Shown here piece after piece: positions 36,315 to 45,781 of a stretch of DNA of 64,000 nt. The first letter of the stretch is position 1; every line of letters starts with the position of its first letter. The notes under the pieces are model-generated. The model had not been told where the DNA came from. It did not search any database and saw only the letters and a program-made list of their open reading frames with translations. The stretch is taken from the NCBI GenBank assembly GCA_020632795.1, contig JACKEV010000010.1, positions 124,001-188,000 on the forward strand. The letters are read 5' to 3'. The position numbers and the translations under genes are program-made. This stretch comes from Alphaproteobacteria bacterium. Lineage in GTDB: Bacteria > Myxococcota_A > UBA796 > CAJQPC01.

Positions 36315-36608
36315 ATGTGTACCTTCGACGACTCCGCCGAGTCGCTGGCCGTGCAGGAGCTGTCCAGCCACGCGGTCAGCCTGCACGTCCTCGGCGACAG
36401 CCTGGACGCCGCCTTCGAGACCAACGCCCGCGCCGCCGCGGTCTACCGCGAGCAGTGGTGCCGGGGCGACCACGCGGATCCGCGCCCCGTGCTCGACGCC
36501 CACGCGCGGATGTGCGCGCTCATCGACCACGCCCAGGCGCTGGCCACCAGCCAGAAGCGCGACCTGGATGAGCTGACCCTCGCGCTCGGGACGAAGCCCC
36601 GCGCCTGA
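36315..36608 (+). CDS. Small hypothetical protein
   Basis: The 97-residue acidic, helical protein has good third-position GC and ends just before a strong hairpin at 36619-36643, which supports a true transcription unit. Residues such as 'AVQELSSHAVSLHVLGDSLD' suggest a helical bundle. No family recognised. Start uncertain: no clear Shine-Dalgarno before the ATG. Confidence 0.5.
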   Translation: MCTFDDSAESLAVQELSSHAVSLHVLGDSLDAAFETNARAAAVYREQWCRGDHADPRPVLDAHARMCALIDHAQALATSQKRDLDELTLALGTKPRA

Positions 36609-36618
36609 CCACGGGCGG

Positions 36619-36643
36619 GGCGGGCGGCTTCGGTTCGCCCGCC
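36619..36643 (+). terminator. Hairpin after 36315-36608
   Basis: GGCGGGCG (36619-36626) pairs with CGCCCGCC (36636-36643) around a 9-base loop; TCTCCTC follows rather than a long T-tract, so it is a weak intrinsic terminator candidate. Confidence 0.4.
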
Positions 36644-36740
36644 TCTCCTCACAGGAGTTGTAATGCCCCCCGCCGTCAAGCGAAATCGTCACGGCCTGCG
36701 TGGCCCACGACAGTGGGCGCGGCCGGTCGGCGGCGCTGCG

Positions 36741-36829
36741 ACGGCCAGGACCGCTGTGGCCCCAGGCCCGCCCCTCCCCCCCCAGCCACCGGCTTCGCCG
36801 GAGCGGGCTTCCCCAGCGGTCCTGGCCGT
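36741..36829 (+). other. Long RNA hairpin candidate
   Basis: ACGGCCAGGACCGCTG (36741-36756) is perfectly complementary to 36814-36829. Inside it AGGCCCGC pairs with GCGGGCTT and a further CCGGC-TTC-GCCGG hairpin (36789-36801) sits at the tip, giving a nearly continuous 89-nt stem-loop. An intrinsic terminator-like hairpin follows at 36852-36875. The element could be a small RNA, a decayed IS110 end (the broken element starts at 37024) or a repeat; the sequence alone does not decide. Confidence 0.45.
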
Positions 36830-36851
36830 TGACGACGGTGGCATGGCCGAC

Positions 36852-36875
36852 GAGCTTCATAAGCTCTTTGGTTTT
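36852..36875 (+). terminator. Intrinsic terminator-like hairpin
   Basis: GAGCTT-CAT-AAGCTC (36852-36866) is followed by TTTGGTTTT. Together with the 36741-36829 stem it would end a short plus-strand transcript. Confidence 0.45.
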
Positions 36876-37023
36876 ATGGGTTTGGGTCACTTGTGGGTGC
36901 GCCAGGTTTCTAGTTTGGATAGGTTGAAGCTTGGAGGCAGACGACTGCGGAATCGAGGTCTTTCGTCCCTCGACGAGTTTGTCGCGGCGCTGCCTCCGTC
37001 TACATCAAGAGGTGGGCGGCCTC

Positions 37024-38223
37024 TCATACTCGGGCTCGAAGGGCCTCCCGGAGCGCCAGACGGCGTAGATCTGCGCTGCGAACTTCCGCCCGGCCGCGCC
37101 ACCGGCTGTCCTGCTCGACTTGCCCCTGCTCGACCTTGCGCCTGTAGAAGGCGCGGACGGGCGCGTTGAACTGCCTCGCGGTGGTCGAGGCGAGGAGGAT
37201 CTGGAGGCGCAGCATTCGGTTGCCCTTGCGCACCATGCGCGTGCTGTAGCCCCCGTCTCCGCTGCGCTTCGACCCGGGGTAGAGCCCGCAGTAGCCGATG
37301 AACTTGTCGACCGTCGCGAAGCGGTGGGGATCACCGGCTTCGGCCAGCAGGACGGCGAGCGTGAGCTCTCCGACCCCTGGGATGGTCAGCAGAACGTGGT
37401 CCTGGCGTGCTCTCTCATGCGTGCGCCTGGATGAGCGACTCCAGCTCCTGGACGTCCTCGTAGCAGCGACGGATCGCGCGGGTGAGTTGCACGACCGTCT
37501 GCTGCACGATCCGCGACCAGTGTGGCTCAAGCGTCATGGTGGCCAGCTCCTGCAGCCGCTGGAGGTGTTTCAGGCGAACTCGGCCCCCTGGGAGTCCGCA
37601 GCTCCGCCAGGTCGGCCTCGGTGGCCGCCAGCAGCCGCTCAGGCGAAGGGAAGGCCTCCAAGAGCGTGCTCAGCCACAAGGGGTCTTCCCCGAAACCGGC
37701 GCGTGAAGCCGGGGAGCAGCTCGGCCAAGCGCCGACGAAGGCGGTTGAGCAGGCGCGTCCGCTCCTCCACCAGTGGCGGCGCCGCGTCCGCACTGCCATC
37801 GACAGCTCGCCGCAAGCGCTCCGGCAAGGCCTTCGGCGCTGGCCGGAACGTCCGCAGGTACTGCGCGATGTCGTTGGAGTCCGTGCGGTCGCTGCGAGAG
37901 CCCCGCAGCTTCCAGCTTCGTGAACTGCTTGATGGTCAGGGGTTGAGCTCCACCACCGCCACGCCGCTGCCCTCCAGCGCCACCAGCAGTGGCCGATGGT
38001 AGGCCGCTGTCGACTCGCAGCCCAGCAGCACCGGGCCCTCCAAGGGCTCGATGCTCCTCAGCAGCTCGGCAAAACCCTGCGGGTCGTTCGCGAGCGTCTG
38101 GCGGGGCCTCACGGGGCTCCCCGTGGCGTCGACGTAGACGACGTCAAGCTTCCTGCTGGCGACATCGACGCCGACGAAGGTGCGGGCGGTCTGCTGGACC
38201 GCGCTCACGCTCTCCTCGGTCAT
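37024..38223 (-). pseudogene. IS110-family transposase, broken by frameshifts
   Basis: The N-terminal DEDD part reads 'TARTFVGVDVASRKLDVVYV' from the ATG at 38223 and ends in a frameshift near 37936. The middle continues in other frames ('NDIAQYLRTFRPAPKALPER', 'LLAATEADLAELRTP'). The C-terminal Transposase_20 part is 'LLTIPGVGELTLAVLLAEAG' and 'GYCGLYPGSKRSGDGGYSTR'. At least three frame changes make it non-functional. Upstream (38224-38475) a 12-bp inverted repeat, 38270-38281 against 38336-38347, may be part of the non-coding end of the element. Confidence 0.8.
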
Positions 38224-38475
38224 CGCTTCTCTCCTTCCTTCTGGGTGGGTGGCGACCCGGGGCTCCGGAGACGCCCACCCCGCCGCTGGCTACTGAATTG
38301 CGCAGTCGAAGCCGCATGTTGTAATTCGCGGGCGTGGGGTGGGCGTCCGGACCGAAACTCCATGACGCGGTCGTGCCGCAAGCCCCCGATTACGGGTGTC
38401 CTGGGACGCCGCACCCCACAAAACACGTTCACGCTCTCACGGCCCGCCAGGGCCTTGGAGGCATAGTAGACCCCC

Positions 38476-39397
38476 ATGTCCCGCCCCAAGCCCGTCGCCC
38501 TGGGCGACGTCCGGCTCAGCGTCGTCCGAGGCCCCCGCGCCGACGGCCTCTGGTACTGGCGAGCCCGCCGCTCCGGCGCCCGCGACACCTTGTGGTCTGG
38601 CTGGGCCACCCGAGAGGAGGCCATCGCCCAGGCCGAGCGCCTCGTCTCCGATGGCCTGCCCGCGCCCGCGCCCCAGCTCCGCGCCGACACCCTCGCCGAG
38701 CTGTTCGCGACCTAGCACGCCCACCAGCACGCCCGCCACGACCTCAGCCCCGAGACCATCCTCAGCTACGACAAGGCCCGCCGACACCTCTCCGCGCTGC
38801 TCGGCGACCTCCCGCCTGACGCCCTCGACCGCCCCAGGGTGGAGGGCTACCGCAACGATCGCCTGGGCGAAGGTGCCTCGCCCCGGCTGGTCGCCCTGGA
38901 GCTGCGCGTCCTGCGCATCGCCTGGATCTGGGCGGTCGAGGCCGGGCTCGTGCCGGACCGCCCGCTGCCCTCGGTCCGGGTGAAGGTCCAGGGCTTCGTC
39001 ATCAACCACCGCACGCCGCGCCCCGAGGAGGTCGTGCGGGTGCTCGACGTGCTGCGCGGCGAACACCGGCTGGCCGTGCTCCTGCTCGCGACGACGGGGG
39101 CGAGGATCTCGGAGGTGGCCCAGCTTCGGCGCTGCGATATCCAGCCTCGGACGGGTCGGCTGACCCTGCGCGGTAAGACGGGCACGCGGAGCTTCCCCCT
39201 GCCCGAAGCCGTTCTCGCGCTGCTCCTCCCTCGCGCGGAGCAGACCGAGGCCCCGCTGCTCGCCATCGAGGGCCGACACCGCGCCGAGGCCATCCGCTCC
39301 GCGCTCCGGCGCGCGTGTCGCCGGGCCCAGGTCCCGCGCTTCACCCCGCACGGACTGCGCCGTATGGTCGTCGACCAGCTCATCCGCGCGGGCGTGC
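38476..39397 (+). pseudogene. Tyrosine recombinase (integrase), nonsense mutation and C-terminal loss
   Basis: The frame starts 'MSRPKPVALGDVRLSVVRGP' and is closely related to the integrase at 42068-43165. A TAG at 38713-38715 falls exactly where the relative has Trp (TGG), so one base change inactivated it. After the stop the protein continues to 'RLAVLLLATTGARISEVAQL' (catalytic Arg), 'LTLRGKTGTRSFPL' and 'RFTPHGLRRMVVDQLIRAGV'. It then ends at about 39397, where IS66 sequence begins, so the G-H-x and final Tyr are missing. Confidence 0.8.
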
Positions 39398-39400
39398 CCG

Positions 39401-39706
39401 ACGGACCTGCGGTTGGGGTTCGCGGGGCTGGCGGGGCTGGTCCAGCAGGAGATGGGGCGGGAGCTGGTGTCGGGGGAGCTGTTCCTGTTCGTGTCGAGAC
39501 GGAGGACGTCCGCGAAGATCCTGCACTGGGACGGGACGGGGCTGTGTCTGTACAGCAAGCGACTGGCCGGCCGGCGGCGATTCGCGGCGCTGTGGGAGCG
39601 CGCGGAGCGCGGTCAGGTGCGGCTGACGATGGCCGAGCTGGCGCTGTTCCTGGAGGGGGCAGAGGTCAGCCGGCGGCGAGCGTCAAGGTTGTCGATCATT
39701 CGCTGA
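39401..39706 (+). pseudogene. tnpB: IS66-family TnpB (Orf2), 5' truncated
   Basis: The frame reads 'TDLRLGFAGLAGLVQQEMG', 'SGELFLFVSRRRTSAKILHW' and 'DGTGLCLYSKRLAGRRRF', the typical IS66 Orf2 motifs. The N-terminus is replaced by the end of the integrase pseudogene, a direct fusion of two mobile genes. It ends at TGA 39704-39706. Confidence 0.75.
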
Positions 39707-39746
39707 TTGTATTGCTTTAAATTGTGCAATTGGTTACATATGTGGG

Positions 39747-41519
39747 CATGAAGCCTGCGCCTGTTCGCTCCAACACCCCCGGATCTCCAGACTCTGCTGC
39801 GCGACCTCGCGGCCGCCGAGGCCCGCGCGGCGGAAGCCGAGGCGTTCGCGGACGCGGCGCGGCAGCGCGCCGACGACGCCGAGGCCCGCGCCGAGCTCCT
39901 CGACGTGAAGGTGCAGGCCCAGGAGAAGCTGCTCACCGCGTCGATGGCGCAGATCGCCTCGCTGACCCGTCGCCCTGGCCGAGGCGACCAGCCGCCCCTG
40001 AGCAGCTGGCCCTGGAGTTCGAGATGCGCGCGGTCCAGCGCCGGCTCGCGGATCTGCAGCGCGAGCGCTTCGGGCAGACCTCCGAACGGCGCGGCTGCCC
40101 CGAGGGGAGCCCGCCCAAGGCGAAGCCCGAGCCGAAGCCGAAGACGGGCCACGGTCCCACGCCCCAGCCGGACCTGGAGCGTGTCCCACAGATGCACCTG
40201 CTCGATCAGGCTGATCAGGTCTGCCCCGCTGCGCGCCTCCTCGTCCGCTGGAGCCCTGGGTCGGCAAGACCTCCGACGCCGAAGAGGTCACCGTCATCGA
40301 GCGCACGTTCCGGATCACGGTGCACAGACGACAGCTCTATCGCTGCGGGGGCTGTGGCCACATCGAGACCGCGCTGGGGCCGCCTCGGCTCATCCCCGGC
40401 GGGCGCTACGCCCCCGAGTTCGCCGTCGCCGTCGCCGCCGACAAGTACGTCAACGCCCAGCCCCTGGCCAGCCAGGTGCGCGAGATGGCCGACCAGGGGC
40501 TCCGCGTCACGACACAGACGCTGTGGGAGCACTTCCGGTCTGGAGGACCAGGCGCTCTACGTGCTGATGCTGCCCACCTACCTCATGCTCCAGAAGCAGA
40601 TCCTCGATCAGGACGTCGTCTTCGTCGACGAGACCTCCTGGCGCCTCATGAAGAAGGGCGGCACCCGCCGCTGGTGCTGCTCCACAGCGGGGCTGGGCGC
40701 TCACCGACGGTCGGCGCGCCTTCTTCCAGCTCGCCCCGACCCGAGGCCAGGCTGCCGCCCGGGAACTCCTCCAGGACTACGACGGCGTGGTCATGGCCGA
40801 CCGCTATGTCGTCTACGAGGCGCTGGAGAAGGAGCGCTCCCGCAACGGCGGCCAGCAGACTGTGCTCCGCCTCGACGACGACACCCCCCTGCTGCTCCCC
40901 ACCCCGGACTACGACCTCGCCGCGTGCTGGATGCACGGACGCAGGGGCTTCGTCAAGGCCGAGCGGCACGGCGAGCCGGACGCCGACACCGCCCTGGATC
41001 TCATCGCAGAGCTCTACGCCGTCGAAGCCCTCGCCCGAGAGCAGGTCGCCGACATCGTCGACCCCGAACAACGCCAGGCCGCCCTCCTCGACGCCCGCCG
41101 TGTGCTCCGGGACACCCGCTCCCGGCCCGTCCTCCAACGCCTCCGCGCCTGGCTCGATCAGGTCGTCGCCGTGCCCACCCTGCCCCTCGACAAGGCCGTC
41201 CGCTGGCTCGACAACGGCTGGACCCAGCTCATCCGCTTCCTCGACGACCCCCGCATCCCCCTCGACAACGGCCTCGCCGAGCGCGTCATCCGAGGCGTCG
41301 TCCTCGGCCGCAAGACCTACGCTGGCTCCCGCTCCGAGAAGGGCGCCAAGCCGCCGCGGAGCGGTTGCTGCGCTCTTCTACAGCATCGTCGAGAGCTGCC
41401 GCCTGGAGGGCGTCGACCCCAGGGCCTTCATGAACGAAGCCGCCCGCCGAGCCCTCCTGGAGCGCGACGCCGCCTTCCTCCCTGAGGACTTCAAGCAGAT
41501 GCTCGACGCCGACGGCTGA
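39747..41519 (+). pseudogene. IS66-family transposase (TnpC), multiply frameshifted
   Basis: Segments in different frames assemble into an IS66 transposase. The N-terminal coiled coil is 'LRDLAAAEARAAEAEAFAD', followed by 'LADLQRERFGQTSERRG'. The zinc-like 'CGGCGHIETALGPPRLIPGG' is next, then 'QALYVLMLPTYLMLQKQILD' and 'QDVVFVDETSWRLMKKGGTR' with the DDE Asp. The third part reads 'RIPLDNGLAERVIRGVVLGR', and the end is 'FYSIVESCRLEGVDPRAFMN'. At least four frame changes are present, so the element is inactive. Confidence 0.8.
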
Positions 41520-41662
41520 GCTGGGCGGCTGAGGGCGGGGCGAGGTGGCCATCGGCCGGATGTAGGTCGGGGGACGGGCTCGTGGGAGGGGTGGTGGGGC
41601 GAGGATGTACGGAAGGCCAGCAACACCGGGCCTTTGTGGACCCAGGAGGAGGGATCTCTGTC

Positions 41663-42013
41663 ATGACGACCCGAGCACAGCCGACGTCCGGCAACCGCTT
41701 CGTCCGCGCGGCCCGGCCCCGCGCGCGCACAGACGCCAGCGGCCAGCGCCTCCGCCGCCTGCACGTCCGCGCGGCGCTGTACGCGAGCCCCGAGACCCTC
41801 TGCACCGCCAAGGAGTTCGCCGGGGTGATGGTGCTTCGCGAGGCCACCGCCCAGAAGCTCCAGCCCGCCGGCTTGCGCCCAATGGGGCGCAGCAAGCGCG
41901 CCCCCTTTCGATGCTGGCTGGCCGCGCTCGACGGCGAGCCCGTCGTCCACGATGCCGTCCCCATCGAGCATCCCATACCCCAGCGCTCCAGGAGGCCGAA
42001 GCGCTCGACCTGA
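41663..42013 (+). CDS. Small basic hypothetical protein next to integrase
   Basis: The ATG at 41663 is preceded by AGGAGGAGGG. The 116-residue, Arg-rich product ('RARTDASGQRLRRLHVRAAL') contains a segment 'SPETLCTAKEFAGVMVLREA' that could be a helix-turn-helix of the excisionase or MerR-like kind. It precedes the integrase by 54 bp on the same strand, so a recombination-directionality factor is a reasonable guess; no family was recognised with certainty. Confidence 0.5.
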   Translation: MTTRAQPTSGNRFVRAARPRARTDASGQRLRRLHVRAALYASPETLCTAKEFAGVMVLREATAQKLQPAGLRPMGRSKRAPFRCWLAALDGEPVVHDAVPIEHPIPQRSRRPKRST

Positions 42014-42067
42014 CGGAGCCTCACCCCCCTCGGCGGCCCCGCCCGTCGTTGACCCAAGGAGACACAG

Positions 42068-43165
42068 ATATCCAAGAAGAACCGACCCAAGCCCGCCGAG
42101 GTCGGTGAGGTCCGCCTCAGCGCCATCAAGGGTCCCCGCAGCGACGGGGCGTGGTACTGGCGCGCCCGCCGCAAGCGCCAGCGGGACACCCTCTGGACCG
42201 GCTGGGCCACCCGGGACGAGGCGATGGAGACCGTCGCCCGCCTCATCGCCAGCGGCCTGCTGGAGCGGGAGGACCCCCGGCCCAGCACCCGCACGATGCA
42301 CGATCTCCTGGACCTCTGGCTGGAACAGCAGGAGCGCCGCCGGGACCTGAGCCCACAGTCCGTCAAGAACTACACCCGCTGCTGCCGTCACGCCGTCGCG
42401 TGGCTGGGAGAGCTTCGCCCCGACGACCTCGGGCGGCTGACCCTGGAGCGCTACCGCAACCAGCGCCTGGGCGAGGGTGCGGCCCCCCGAACCATCCAGC
42501 AGGAGTTGATCGTACTGCGCATGGCATGGCGCTGGGCCGGGGACGCCGGGCTCATCCCGGATCGGGCGCTTCCTTCGGTGAAGATCAAGGTCCAGGGCTA
42601 TGTGGCGAATCACCACACGCCGAGCCCTGCCGACGCCGCGCGGGTCATCGCGCTGCTCGACGGGGAGGATCAGCTCGCCGCGCAGCTCCTGGCCACCACT
42701 GGGGCGCGCGTCTCCGAGGTCACCGGCCTCAAGCGCTGTGACGTCGACCCCCGGACCCGGCGGGTCACCCTGCGCGGCAAGACCGGGGCCCGGGTCTTCC
42801 CCCTGCCGGAGCCGATCTTCGCGCTGGTGGCCGATCGGATCGACGGCTCGGCGCGGCCGCTGTTCGACTGGACGACCTCTGTGCCGGGATCGCGGGTTCG
42901 TGTGGCGCTCCAGAAGGCGTGTCTGCGCCTCGGGGTGCCCGTGTTCACGCCCCACGGGCTGCGTCGCATGGTCGTGGACCAGATGATCCGCTCGGGCGTA
43001 GACGTCTCGACGGCGGCCAGCCTGACCGGGCACAGCGTAGAGGTTATGCTGCGGCACTACCGCAAGGTCAGCGAGGCCGACCGGGTCGAGGCGGTGGCGA
43101 AGGCGGGGCTGGGGGTGCTGGGCGGCAAGGTCATCGAGGGGCCGTGGGCGAAGGCTGGGGGGTAA
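42068..43165 (+). CDS. Tyrosine recombinase (integrase), start codon ATA
   Basis: The intact phage-integrase-type protein has a core-binding domain ('MHDLLDLWLEQQERRRDLSP') and a catalytic domain with Arg ('LLATTGARVSEVTGLKR'), Lys ('LRGKTGARVFPL'), 'FTPHGLRRMVVDQM', 'SLTGHSVEVMLRHYRKV' (His and Tyr). Homology with the broken copy shows the N-terminal domain begins at 'SKKNRPKPAEVGEVRLSAIK'. The only in-frame start there, right after AAGGAGACACAG, is ATA (42068); the next start is ATG 42224 (MHT-less form 'METVARLIASG'). Either ATA is used or the protein is truncated. Confidence 0.75.
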   Translation: MSKKNRPKPAEVGEVRLSAIKGPRSDGAWYWRARRKRQRDTLWTGWATRDEAMETVARLIASGLLEREDPRPSTRTMHDLLDLWLEQQERRRDLSPQSVKNYTRCCRHAVAWLGELRPDDLGRLTLERYRNQRLGEGAAPRTIQQELIVLRMAWRWAGDAGLIPDRALPSVKIKVQGYVANHHTPSPADAARVIALLDGEDQLAAQLLATTGARVSEVTGLKRCDVDPRTRRVTLRGKTGARVFPLPEPIFALVADRIDGSARPLFDWTTSVPGSRVRVALQKACLRLGVPVFTPHGLRRMVVDQMIRSGVDVSTAASLTGHSVEVMLRHYRKVSEADRVEAVAKAGLGVLGGKVIEGPWAKAGG

Positions 43166-43327
43166 GCGCCCGGCTGGATGAGCGTTCAGGATATTTTGTG
43201 TTCCATCGAGCCCTGACAAGCTCCATTCTTTCAAGATCCCGGGATCCTGGTCTCTTGATCGTCCCGCTTCCACGGGCCAGACTGCCTGCAGCGGCCCGAG
43301 GCCACCGGGCAACGACTGGAGGACCCC

Positions 43328-43683
43328 GTGGACGAACGCTTCGCGTTCGAAGGCCTGCGCTGCGCCTTCGACGCCATCCATCGCTTCGCCGATGATATCG
43401 GCTACCTCGTGCTCTACGACCGGACGCCGCCCCGACGGGAGGAGGTGCTCGGGCGCCTCGACGTGGAGCGGCCTGGTCGACGCCTACGCGCGGAGGAGGT
43501 CTGCGCCTGGGTCCGGGACACCGCGCAGCGCAACGCCCTCGGGGAGGAGCGCTGTCGCTTCAGGCTCCGACTGAACGCCCCCAAGAGCTTGCGGCCGGTT
43601 GCCGGGCCGACGGCGGGCGCGCCCTTCGTCGTCGCGAGGGTGATTGGCCATCACGTCACCTTCGATGACGTGCCCTGGTCGGC
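43328..43683 (+). pseudogene. N-terminal fragment of unknown protein, frame lost at 43683
   Basis: A GTG at 43328 is preceded by CTGGAGGA. About 118 residues look protein-like ('MDERFAFEGLRCAFDAIHRF', 'EDIGYLVLYDRTPPRREEVL' region, ending 'VIGHHVTFDDVPW'). After that the frame continues as Ser/Pro/Arg-rich shadow, while the real coding resumes in the next frame as the C39-like gene at 43687. A frameshift or a recombination junction separates them. Confidence 0.45.
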
Positions 43684-43686
43684 CAG

Positions 43687-44622
43687 GTGCTCCAGCTCCC
43701 CGAGGCGTGGACGGGCGTGGCCCCGGACGGCTCCTGCGAGCAGCCCGCCGAGGTCGCCGAGGTCAGCACCGCCCAGCAGCTCGGGCAGGCGGCGGGCGGC
43801 GCCTGGAACGCCGTCGAGGGCGCGGCGGGGGACTTCGTCAACACGGCCACCGACCAGAGCGCAGAGCTGTGGGCCTGGCTGTTCGGCGAGGACGCGGGGC
43901 CCGACCTGGGCGAGTGCGCCGGCCCCGAGGTGGAGCTGGAGACCCTGTTCACGAGCGAGCGGCTGAACGCCCAGCAGATCGCCGAGGCCCGCACGCTGAT
44001 CGCTCAGCTCCCCGAGGCCGACCAGGGCGCCTGGTACGAGCAGCTCCAGGGCAAGGTGCCCTACCACAACCAGCGGAACAACGAGTCCCCCAACGAGGGG
44101 GAGAGCGGGGGCACCTGCAACCTCACCGCGCTGGCGATGTGCCTGGAGTACCTGGGCGTGGCCAACCCCCGCCCCGAGATGCAGTTCGAGGACGCGCTGG
44201 ACCAGCTCCGGATCGAGCAGAACCTCGGCCCGCTGGCGAGCTGGAACACCTGGAACCTGCTCGCCCAGCACCTGGGCAAGCGCATCGAGTTCCGCGACGC
44301 CGGCAAGCACGACCAGGCGTGGTTCGAGTCCACCCTGAAGGGCTGGCTCCAGGGCGATGGGGTGCTGTGCTCCATCGCAGGGCACGTCGTCCGCATCCAG
44401 GGCATGAACGAGGACGGCCTCGTCGTGGACGACCCCTACGGCCTCTCGATCCTCCGGCCCCGCTCCAACGGCAAGCCCTACTCCTGGGCGCCCAAGGGCC
44501 GGAATGGCTACAAGGAGCACGGCGTCGACGGCACCCACGAGACGAACCTGGGTGAGGACATGGTGTGGCCCTGGGCGGACGTCGTGAAGTACAACTTCCC
44601 CACCTTCGGAGTCGTCAAGTGA
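43687..44622 (+). CDS. C39-like (papain-fold) cysteine peptidase
   Basis: From a GTG at 43687 the 311-residue product shows the Peptidase_C39-like pattern: 'VPYHNQRNNESPNEGESGGT' then Cys144 in 'GGTCNLTALAMCLEYLGV', His233 in 'CSIAGHVVRIQGM' and Asp249 in 'GLVVDDPYG'. All three catalytic positions are present. The N-terminal 85 residues are a linker that includes a 'FVNTATDQSAELWAWLFG' helix. No signal peptide is seen in this frame; one may be lost with the upstream fragment. It overlaps the following lipoprotein gene (GTGA). Confidence 0.7.
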   Translation: MLQLPEAWTGVAPDGSCEQPAEVAEVSTAQQLGQAAGGAWNAVEGAAGDFVNTATDQSAELWAWLFGEDAGPDLGECAGPEVELETLFTSERLNAQQIAEARTLIAQLPEADQGAWYEQLQGKVPYHNQRNNESPNEGESGGTCNLTALAMCLEYLGVANPRPEMQFEDALDQLRIEQNLGPLASWNTWNLLAQHLGKRIEFRDAGKHDQAWFESTLKGWLQGDGVLCSIAGHVVRIQGMNEDGLVVDDPYGLSILRPRSNGKPYSWAPKGRNGYKEHGVDGTHETNLGEDMVWPWADVVKYNFPTFGVVK

Positions 44623-45140
44623 ACCTCCCCTACCCTGCTGCTCTCCTGCTCTCGCTCCTGCTCACCGGCTGCTCCGGGGACAGCGCGCCGCCGGCCCAAC
44701 CCGCGCCCGCCCCCCAGGCCGCCCCGGTCGAGCCGGCACCCGCCCCGGCGGCTCCCCCAGCCCCGGACCTGTGGAGCGACGACTGCAAGACCTGGGCGGG
44801 CTTCGAGGTGCCGATCCAGGACAACGAGGGCATGGCCTCCGCGAAGCTCGCCAAGGATCAGCTGGCCGAGGGCCCCTGCAAGCCGGGCGAAGCCCCGAAG
44901 GGAGCGGACAGCTTGATCGTCGTCATCGAGCACGCCAAGGTGGAGGACAGCAGCCCCCTGAACCGCGCCTACGAGCAGCGGGCTGAGGCCGCCGGCTGGA
45001 AGCGGACGAGCCCGCCCGATCACCTCCCGCGCTTCGAGCACGCTGACCACCCGGGGTGGGTGCTCACGATGGACGGCCACCTGGACGAGGAGGGCGGGGG
45101 CTTCCTGGAGCTGCACTTCATCGTCAAGCCGAAGGGGTGA
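44619..45140 (+). CDS. Small lipoprotein, hypothetical
   Basis: The GTG start overlaps the peptidase stop. The signal peptide 'VNLPYPAALLLSLLLTGC' has a clear lipobox LTGC. A Pro/Ala linker (residues 25-48) leads to a domain of about 120 residues with two Cys ('DDCKTWAGFEVPIQDNEG', 'AEGPCKPGEAPKGADSLIVV'). Unknown family. Coupled genes suggest a joint role with the C39-like peptidase, perhaps as immunity or substrate (inference). Confidence 0.65.
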   Translation: MNLPYPAALLLSLLLTGCSGDSAPPAQPAPAPQAAPVEPAPAPAAPPAPDLWSDDCKTWAGFEVPIQDNEGMASAKLAKDQLAEGPCKPGEAPKGADSLIVVIEHAKVEDSSPLNRAYEQRAEAAGWKRTSPPDHLPRFEHADHPGWVLTMDGHLDEEGGGFLELHFIVKPKG

Positions 45141-45436
45141 GCCCACCCGAGACCCCCGAACTGCTCGCCCAGGCCCTGCGCCGCTCCTCGAACTGGACCT
45201 GGGTGTCCGGCATGCTCATCGTCTACGGCAACGGCCGCCGCGCCCTCTACCGAGGCGTCGTCGACGGCCCCGGCGAGGCCCTGCCCGTACTGAAGCACGA
45301 CGCCACCGCCGGGTGCCTCATGGGCCTGCTCGCGGAGACCGGGCCAGGCTGGCAGGCGGTGCTCACCGAGGAGATGGCCCGGGGCGGGGACTGGAGGCTG
45401 GCGGTGGCGCGGGCGCTGTGGAGGCAGTGGAGGTAG
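45137..45436 (+). CDS. Small hypothetical protein
   Basis: The GTG start overlaps the lipoprotein stop by GTGA. The 99-residue product ('RSSNWTWVSGMLIVYGNGRR', 'LKHDATAGCLMGLLAETGPG') is alpha/beta and has no signal peptide. It closes a three-gene coupled unit. Not recognised. Confidence 0.6.
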   Translation: MSPPETPELLAQALRRSSNWTWVSGMLIVYGNGRRALYRGVVDGPGEALPVLKHDATAGCLMGLLAETGPGWQAVLTEEMARGGDWRLAVARALWRQWR

Positions 45437-45781
45437 GCGAGTTCGATGCCGCTTGTCACAATCTGTCCGCTCGTGCCATATAGAAGTGGAGCCCCGTCGG
45501 GTCCCTCACGCTCGTTGACATCCATAGAGAAGAACGCTCGACTCAACGGTCCGCTCCGGCACCGCGAATCTGCGAACCTCTCCCACTCCGCGATATGGCA
45601 GGTTCAGCCGTTGAGGTTCTCTGAGGTCTCATACAGCGCGATAGTTCTAATCAAAGGTGATGTATCAACGACTCCGGTTTCCCGAGGTGTTGGCTGCGTC
45701 AAGAGCTGGAGAAGCCCGGAGGTCGAGGTTCGCAAAACCTGTTGGATTCGACCGGCGATATCAGGTAGTTGGAGAGCAAGG
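45437..45781 (+). other. Possible leader of CRISPR array 1
   Basis: 345 bp, less GC-rich than the surroundings, with no convincing gene. The repeats end in ATTGAAAC, and repeats at the right-hand end are the decayed ones, so the leader should be on this side and transcription should run rightwards. Confidence 0.4.
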
